Assembly: GCA_023213395.1 (NCBI GenBank)
Contig: CM041465.1
Location: 20,336,001 to 20,400,000 of the forward strand
Direction of reading: 5' to 3'
Length of the DNA: 64,000 nucleotides
Source of the DNA: Cycas panzhihuaensis
Taxonomy: Eukaryota; Cycadophyta
The position numbers and the translations under genes were made by a program. Each line of letters starts with the position of its first letter. The first letter of the stretch is position 1. The notes under the pieces are model-generated. The model was given only the letters and a program-made list of their open reading frames with translations. It made no database searches and had not been told where the DNA came from. Positions 57,541 through 64,000 of this stretch are shown piece after piece.

Positions 57541-57799
57541 CATCAAGGATGGAAAATCATATATGATCAATGCATCAAATCTAGAAAAGAAGAACTTTCT
57601 CATATCTTCCTAACAAGTGAAAAGATTGATTAATGCCTATAGGAAATTTGTGATGCTAATGATAAAACAAAAGGTGGAAGAAAAAGAGCAAGCAGAGTCC
57701 TTAATTTAGGCACTAGATAGGAAATAAGTGTAGTAAATTGAAGGCCTAAGAAATAGGTACAATGACATATTCTAGGAGCCAAAAGGGTTGCCCCCTAAG

Positions 57800-58545
57800 A
57801 GGGTAATTAAACATGAAATCCAACTAGTTGTTGATTCACCTTTACCCAATCTTAGTCTCTACCAAAACTTAGTTTTAGAGAATGAAGAGATTAAGAGGAA
57901 AATTCAAGAACTCTTAGAATAATAAGTGATCAAGATGAGTTGTTCCCCATATGGTTCACCTATTATTTTGGTGTTGAAGAAAGATGGAGGATGGAGAATG
58001 TGCATTGACTACCAAGCTTTGAACAAGATCACCATAAAGAATTGACATCCCCTACCATAGATAGATGACTTGTTGGACTAGCTGTAGTCCATAAGATATT
58101 TTAGTAAGTTGGACCTTAAATTAGGCTACCATCAGGCTCAAATCTGGGAGGAGGATAATTAGAAGACAACCTTCAAATCAAAGCAAGGGTTGTTCGAATA
58201 GTTGGTGTTAACTTTTGGTCTGTGAAATACACTTTCCACTTTCATGAGGTTGATGAATGAGGTATTAAGACCCTTCATTAATGACTTTGTAATTATTTAT
58301 CTAGATGATATTTTGATTTTCATTCATACTTGGGAGGAGCACCTCCAACATGTCGAGCAAGTGCTCAAAGTCCTCCAAGAGCAATAGCTAAAACTTAATC
58401 TGAAGAAGTGCAAGTTTAGAAAGCAATCTCTTATCTTCTTAGGTTTTGTAGTTGGAGGAGGAGAATTAAAGATTGACCCAGCAAAAATTAGAGTCATTCT
58501 CAATTAGTCCACACCTAAGACAACCATAGAGGTAAGAAGTTTCAC
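57800..58545 (+). pseudogene. D reverse transcriptase (stops, active site intact)
   Basis: Motifs in order: IQELLE stop stop [57 protein letters not shown] then a stop where M has Trp, TFMRLMNEVLRPFI, and IIYLDDILIF with YLDD at 58298-58309. LKLNLKKCKFRKQSLIFLGF and GGGELKIDPAKIRVI follow. Both catalytic Asp residues are kept here, unlike in M (YLDG). Around ten stops break it. Confidence 0.9.
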
Positions 58546-59090
58546 TGGTGCATGTCAATATTTAAGAAATTTTATTTTTAAATTCTCTTAAATTGCATCA
58601 CCTTTTCATGCATTGATGGGAGGACATACAAAGTTTCATTGGGATAATGAACAAGAGAAAGCTTTTAGGCTTTTGAAGTAGAAATTTTATGAGGCACCAG
58701 TGTTAGTCTTACCCTCATTACATAAACCATTTGAATTAGAGACAGACGCTTTAGGCTATGCCATGGGAGCAGTGTTGAAGCAAGAGGGAAAACCAATAGC
58801 ATACCATTCAGAGACATTTAATGGAGTTATTATAAACTACCTAACTTATGATAAAGAGCTCTATGCATTACACCAAGAAGTTAAGCATTGGAGATAGTAT
58901 TTGTTAGGAAAAGTGGTGGTCACCCACATTGACCACAATCCTTTACAATTCTTGCAGACTCAGTCCAAATTGTAGTAGGCTAAGCACATGAAGTTAATGT
59001 CCTATTTGTAGCAATTTCACATCGTGGTCAAGTACAAGAAAGGCACGACAAACAAAATTATAGATTTACTATCCAAACCTCCTCAAGAGC
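58546..59090 (+). pseudogene. D RNase H (broken)
   Basis: In frame with RT: FHWDNEQEKAFRLLK, stop, KFYEAPVLVLPSLHKPFELE, TDALGYAMGAVLKQEGKPIA, YHSETFNGVIINYLTYDKEL, YALHQEVKHWR, then HIDHNPLQFLQTQSKL and the tail VKYKKGTTNKIIDLLSKPP. The D of ETDA and the HID of HIDHNP are in place. A 65-codon stretch (58700-58897) is open. Confidence 0.88.
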
Positions 59091-59129
59091 AAGGTATTTC
59101 TAGTTTGTTGGTAGCTATGCAATTTTAAC

Positions 59130-60223
59130 CTTTCTACCATGATGAATATGCTAATTTATACTTAGAAGATGAGGCATTCAAACCTATCTTTGAGTAGCTA
59201 CAGAAGGGAAAAGTAATTGCTAATTTCTAAATGAAAGATGGTCTCCTCTTCAATTAAGACAAGCTTTGCATTCCAAAGCATGCAGATCAAATGAAGTGAG
59301 TAAGAGAAAAGCACACCTCTCAAGTTACATGACACTTTGGAGTGGGAAAGACATTGTTAAATTTGCAGTGATATATGTATTGGCTAAATATAAAGCAGGA
59401 CATGACTATAGTAGTACGAGGATGTACATTATATAGTACATCAAAGCCAACTAATAGGAAGTTTGTATTGTACAGTCCACTTCCTGTTCCATCACGACCA
59501 TTGGAGAGTATCTCCATGGATTTCCTTAGAGGACTACCATGGACCAAAAATGGTATGGATTATTTGTTTGTAGTTATTAATCAATTCAGTAAAATGGTGG
59601 TGTTGATTCCTTATAGGAAGATACATATAGTAGAAGACATAGATAGATTATTTTTTTAACATGTTTGGAAGCATTATGGACTTCCCAACTTAATCATTTC
59701 TAATCGAGACAATAGATTTTTGAGTCATTTTTGGAAAACACTTTAGAGAATGATGGATACGAAGTTGAAGATGAGCATGACCTTTCATCCTCAAACAGAT
59801 GGCTAGACTAAAGTCATCAATAGGACATTAGTACAACTGTTATAAGGATATAATGCTAAGCATCCTAAGGCTTGGGATGAAAATCTTATATACTTGCAAT
59901 TTGCCTTCAATAGAGATATCCATAGCTCAACCCAGAAATCACCATTTGAGGTATGTTTGGGATTTCTTCTTATAAGTCCATTCGATCTAGAATTTTCTGT
60001 TAAGAAACAATTGTAAGGTGAAGGTAAAAAGATGAAAACTATACGTTATGGTTCTTTTACAATCTTAAAGAAGATTGGAGAAAATTCCTTCTAGCGTGAA
60101 CTTCCAAAATTCATGAAGATATATTCAATTTTAAATGTTGAGAATTTGAAGATGCTTGAGCCATCCATGTTGGATGAAAATGAAGATGGAGTTCCACTCT
60201 TACCAAATCCAGAGGAGTTATGA
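59130..60223 (+). pseudogene. D integrase (broken, catalytic residues lost)
   Basis: It starts after the RNase H tail. The zinc-binding part has EKHTSQVT, stop, HFGVGKTLL, then RGCTLYSTSKP, where Tyr replaces the second Cys. The core has SISMDFLRGLPWTKNG (Asp kept), IISNRDNRF (second Asp is Asn) and HPQTDG, stop, TKVINRTL (the catalytic Glu is Lys and the stop replaces Gln). The C-terminal module reads TIRYGSFTILKKIGENSF and ends PNPEEL-stop at 60223. It cannot be active. Its losses are G-to-A or C-to-T, unlike B, whose triad is intact. Confidence 0.88.
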
Positions 60224-60420
60224 ATAAAGAAAGAGGAACCAGTGCAAAATGATTGCATTCTTCTAAGGAAGTAGACCAAGACCAGAAGAGGCATAATCGA
60301 GTCCTTTAGGATTATAGACAAAGGATAAGCACCCAACAAGGAAAAATGGTATAGTAGAGAGAAAGGGAAAGTCAAATTCCCTCATCTACAACTATAAGGT
60401 TCATGAGGCAATGAACTCCT
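60224..60420 (+). other. D 3' untranslated region
   Basis: A short purine-rich stretch between the end of gag-pol and the polypurine tract. No coding is recognised. Confidence 0.6.
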
Positions 60421-60435
60421 AAAAAAGGGGAGTTC
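60421..60435 (+). other. D polypurine tract
   Basis: AAAAAAGGGGAGTTC directly precedes the 3' LTR. Confidence 0.88.
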
Positions 60436-61604
60436 TCATCTATTTTCAGATCTTTAATTTTATAATACTCTTTAAAATGAGTATAAAATGCCTTGTTATA
60501 TTTAGTTTTCATGTTTGTAGCCTTTATTTAGTAGAAAAATGCCATTGAGATGCTTAAAAAGTACAAAGTAGGTATAACCATATGGCCTACAAGTGCAAAC
60601 AATTGGTCTATAAGTACAACCAAGTGGTCTACAAGTGCAACAAAGTAGACTACAAGTGCAACCAAGAGGTTTGTAAGTGCAACCAGGCAGTCTGCAAGTG
60701 CAGCTAGGCAGTCTGTGAGTGTGACTTGAAGCCTATTGGTGCAACCTGAAGCTTGCAAGTGTAACCTTTGCAACTACAAGTACAACTCAAAAAATGAAAA
60801 AATAGAAAAATGGACAGGATTTTGACATAGAAAAAGGAGTTCGTTTTGTACGAAATTTTAGGAGGACAATTTTACATGTGTCCTCTACACAATAGAAGAA
60901 AGAAAACCATTGATTAAATAGATTTAAGTTAGTTTTTAAACTTATCAAAAGTTAGCTAAAAAACTAAAATGGAAAAATAATTAAAGAAAAGAAACATGCA
61001 TGGAAGGGTTGAAAACTACCCAAATTTCTTCAAGAAAGGGGGGAAGGATGCCCAACAACTATAAACATAGCAAAAATAGCAAAAATCATGGAAAGATAAT
61101 GCAAAATAGCTTTCCAAAGAAGAAGAATGGCTCAAAGACTAAAGACTACATAGGAGAAATGGAGGAAAAAGAGGTGTAAAGAAGAAACCAACAGAAGAAG
61201 CAAGGGAAAAATGCTGAGATCTATTCGTGGGGGTATTGAAAAAGCCCAAGAAGTCTTAGTTGTAGCTAAAGAAAGAAGAAAAATAGTTGTAGCAGTCTAA
61301 GAAAGATACCAGGTAGAAATCTTCTCTAAGAAAGGGTTTTTGGTTGAACGGCAACCAAAACTTCATACATAGATCGTTGGTATTGGTATCAAAGATCATG
61401 CAGTAACCCAAAATGCACCGATCACACATTTCTCCTCTCCCAAATTTCTATAACAGTCCTATTCATGCTCCATAGAGCATAAAAATATTGAATTTTGTAA
61501 GGAAAAATCTAAATATTTTCAAATTTAATGTAACATTATTATATATTATTCTAAATTTATTTCGATTGGACTAAGTTTTTAATTTTCCATTCAAATTTGG
61601 ATCA
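60436..61604 (+). repeat. D 3' LTR
   Basis: It starts TCATCTATTTTCAGATC where the 5' LTR has TGATC, and ends TTTGGATCA followed by TTCCT. It aligns with the 5' LTR over its length, including the tandem array at about 60560-60785. Confidence 0.94.
60560..60785 (+). repeat. Tandem array of ~21-bp units in the D 3' LTR
   Basis: This is the counterpart of the array at 54820-55045, with the same unit type (AGTGCAACCAAGTGGTCTAC) and similar length. Individual units differ between the two LTRs. Confidence 0.85.
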
Positions 61605-63300
61605 TTCCTCCATATCCACACCTCTAAATTCATCCCATTAGACTATCTTACCCATAATGGGGGCATCCCTCATTGTGTCTTCATCTCCTTGTGGTCCATA
61701 TTCCTTAGAGGCCACCCAAGGCATACCCTCTTCCTAATTTTGGTTGGGTATGCCTCCCTTTAGCCAAGTGACTACACCCCAACCAATTGTTGTCTATCTG
61801 CCTCCTATTAGGTCTAGGGGACCTACGTATGCCCTTACCTCTAACTATGTGGGGCTAATCCCCATGCATTTCCAAACTTAACCTAGGGATCCTTCCCTCT
61901 ATATGCCCTCGAGTTATACTTCCCAACCATGCGGGCATGGTAAGGTGAATCCCTTTCCTATTTATGGAGTGAATTCTTTGCATCTATATGGCATTGTGCC
62001 ATCTGTAGGTGGCCCATATGGGTAAAATCAAGTTCCATAGCCTTTTATTCCCTCTTCTTATGTTCTCTCTCATGCGGTGCCTTCATAAAGGGGGCAGGCC
62101 CCTCCCCAAGACACTTCCTTTCAAGCGCCTTTTCAATAAGGGGCATACCCTTAAGGGGGGATGCGTCCCTTATATCTATCTGCTCCTCTTCCGATCTCTT
62201 CGAATGTGGTATTAGTTCCCTCCCACTAAATGAGAGGAAGTGTATATCCCCTTCTGAACCAAGTCTCCCAAGGAGGGTTCTAGCAATCTTACCTACCTCC
62301 TCCTCCATCTTTTGTTGATCTTATGGTCCAATCAAGGGCACTCCCCTTTATGGATTATAGATTAATTCCTTTATCCATTAAGGTGCTAAGAGCTAACTTA
62401 CTACCTCACCCTCCTGAGGTCCCTAAATTTGATGGGACCTCCTCTAAGGACCCAACAGAGCATGTTAGAAGCTTTTCTATGGTGTGCATCGATTATTGGA
62501 TACATAACCACATTCTAATGAAGCTTTTCTTATGCTCTCTCTAAGGCGATTCCCTCAAATGCTAGCTTGTCCCTTTAAGAGCGAAATGAAGGCTCTCTTG
62601 TATCTTAAACAAGGTCACAATGAGATGGATTGTGACTTTGTGAGACATTTCCATGATCTTCTCCACTCCACAAAGCTAGCCTTGCCCGAGGAGTTAAAGA
62701 GAGATCTTTTTATCAATTCCCTCTATCCTGAAGTCCATGTTGAAGTACTTAAGATGGGGGTAATAATGTATGACTATGCCATAGCCAGGTGCTTGGCTCT
62801 TGAGGCCATTAAGATCCAAGCAGGTCTTAAGAAGCCCCTTAGGTCTTCGCAATGACATGAGGCACCTCCTTCATCTTATGATACCAAAATCTAATAACCT
62901 CCTATGTCTTCATCTCATTCGATAGAGAAGACCTTGGACCCCTTAACCTCTACCATACGTTCTTTTGAATGTATGATGAAGGAGATTAAACTCTAAGCCC
63001 CTTCATCACCCACTTCCCAAAAACCTTTCCATCAAGCTTCTTAAGATGCACTTCCTATGGGCAGTAATACCCAACCTTCTTAAATAAGAAAGATAAACTC
63101 TTCCTTAGAGAAGAAGTGGTGTTCCGTTCATGGTGAATGCTTTCACGAGGACTCATAATATAGGACTTGGTACCCCAAGGCCACCCCGCATCATGACTCC
63201 TCCTCTAAATGGCTGACTAGACCTAATCTAGACCAACCTGCCTACAAGGATCCTTTTCCCAAATATAGGGAACATGAATGCAACACTTAACAAAAAGGGA
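61605..63300 (+). pseudogene. C gag, second part (broken)
   Basis: It resumes after D. From about 62323 the frame reads VQSRALPFMDYRLIPLSIKV, PPEVPKFDGTSSKDPTEHVR, and SFSMVCIDYWIHNHILMKLF; then a frame change near 62540; then FKSEMKALLYLKQGHNEMD, FVRHFHDLLHSTKLALPEEL and LKRDLFINSLYPEVHVEVLK. It parallels B 35050-35667 almost residue for residue. The zinc-knuckle block near 63120 reads WCSVHGECFHEDS, stop, Y, with Tyr at the final Cys as in B. The Pro/Ser-rich N-terminal half is at 61605-62320. Confidence 0.86.
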
Positions 63301-63439
63301 ATTGAAATAGAGAAAGATCCCCTAACCCTCTCCTTGTGCAAGCTAAAGGGAAGGGTGCAAGGAGCTCTTCCCCTTCTTCTGATTCCCTCAATCACTAAAC
63401 TCCTTCCCCCTCTCTATTCTAAAACAAGGGAAAGAGGGT

Positions 63440-64000
63440 TATTCAAATGCTTGAGACCACACCCTTATATGCCTTGAACCAGTCCCAAGCAGCTAAAGAA
63501 GCAACCAGAGCTTCTTCTTCTGCTCCTCATCTCAATCCTCCTCTAGAAATCCCTCCTTTAGAGATCCCCCTGCTTCCCAAGACCATTCTCATGCACCCCA
63601 GTCATTACGATTTCCAAAGGTCACTTTCCCAACTTACTGTGAAGGGGAAGCCCTTCTCTATCATTGATGACCTTCACATGATGGATGCCTTGAGAAGTTA
63701 TCCAGAGTAATGTGCTCTTCTCTTAGAAACTTTAGGGTTGGTTAACACTTCGGTTCATGCCTTTGATGTTGCCCTAAGCCATGAACATGTTATCTCGTTT
63801 GATCTTAAAGACCCTCCTCCAACCAATGAAAGGAAATATCAATGGCACTACCTGTTCACCATATCCATAGACACACCTAAATTCACCCTTCGAAGGACTA
63901 TTGTAGATAATGGTTCTTCCATCAATGCTATGCCCTTGTGCATTATGCAAGAGCTAAGCATATCAGCCCTTGATCCGATCCCATGGTGTTGTCAAGGCTA
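63440..64000 (+). pseudogene. C protease region (partial at window edge)
   Basis: A linker (LTVKGKPFSIIDDLHMMDAL) is shared with B. The protease then reads RTIVDNGSSINAMPLCIMQE near 63893-63955, with the Asp-Asn-Gly active site intact, and runs into SALDPIPWCCQG at the window edge. In B the equivalent Trp (IPW) is followed by a stop, which C lacks. The rest lies beyond 64000. Confidence 0.85.

Larger units (their letters stand above)
54695..61604 (+). mobile_element. Element D: full-length Ty3/gypsy retrotransposon, decayed
   Basis: D is 6,910 bp, with LTRs of 1,170 and 1,169 bp, a perfect TTCCT duplication, primer site TGGTATTAGAGC, a purine tract and one gag-pol frame (56054 to 60223). That frame keeps its phase almost throughout; a short stretch near 56520-56590 is shifted and restored. 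More than forty stops interrupt it, yet indels are few. The RT box YLDD is intact, but the protease Asp and two of three integrase acidic residues are changed. It is of the same lineage as M with a distinct LTR. Confidence 0.94.
50791..64000 (+). mobile_element. Element C: Tat/Ogre-type gypsy, 5' part, interrupted by D, continues past the window
   Basis: C has a 3.3-kb LTR, a Tat-type primer site and gag related to B, interrupted at 54694 by D and resuming at 61610. Protease motifs reach the window's right edge. Its LTR begins TGTTTC like those of A and B but is otherwise a different family from both. The left flank GAACA (50786-50790) should recur at its right end outside the window. Confidence 0.88.

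Noticed and set aside
54820-60785. Possible CRISPR-like arrays in the short repeats
   Set aside because: Units are contiguous without unique spacers and lie in LTRs of a plant element.
54695-61604. Endogenous pararetrovirus relic instead of a retrotransposon
   Set aside because: D and M have LTRs, primer site, purine tract, integrase and exact target duplications; no movement or coat-protein block was seen.

Overview
The window is plant nuclear DNA from a large, retrotransposon-rich genome, most likely a seed plant. It is strongly AT-rich and contains no intact host gene that I can support. What can be read is almost entirely LTR retrotransposons in several states of decay. They include Ty3/gypsy elements with one continuous gag-pol frame, much larger Ty3/gypsy elements of the Tat/Ogre type, and short-LTR relics with Met-tRNA-type primer sites. 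The sequence alone does not fix the species. Giant-genome gymnosperms or angiosperms fit the long, old, nested elements.

Layout. 1-17,890: AT-rich DNA holding a possible old minus-strand element (X, LTRs at 4354-4560 and 17081-17277). Between those LTRs lie a 2.9-kb short-LTR element (E, 5445-8373) and a full-length minus-strand gypsy element (M, 8956-15418, TSD TTTAC). 17,891-29,304: remains of Tat-type DNA. Element A1 has an LTR, gag, protease and a second RNase H, but no RT, first RNase H or integrase. A block follows whose minus strand encodes a decayed plant-mobile-domain (PMD) protein. 29,305-64,000: a nested stack. Element A2 starts at 29305. Its LTR is split by a complete 16.8-kb Tat element B (31044-47873, TSD GATAG). 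Its gag is split by element C (50791 to beyond the window). C's gag is split by a complete gypsy element D (54695-61604, TSD TTCCT).

B is the best-preserved large element. Its order is 2.7-kb LTR, primer site, gag, protease, RT, RNase H, integrase, an antisense spliced-looking PMD gene, a second RNase H, polypurine tract and 3' LTR. The PMD homology is recognised from sequence character and not from a search. The most notable point is that the antisense PMD gene sits inside the LTR boundaries, and a related copy lies antisense in the A-type block at 26560-28510.

All coding regions are broken. The stops I could align are mostly Gln, Trp or Arg codons changed by C-to-T or G-to-A, and several catalytic or zinc-binding residues are lost by the same kind of change. 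This fits long decay under cytosine methylation. Translations, alignments and repeat boundaries were read by eye, so domain edges are approximate. Boundaries backed by target-site duplications (M, B, D) are firm.
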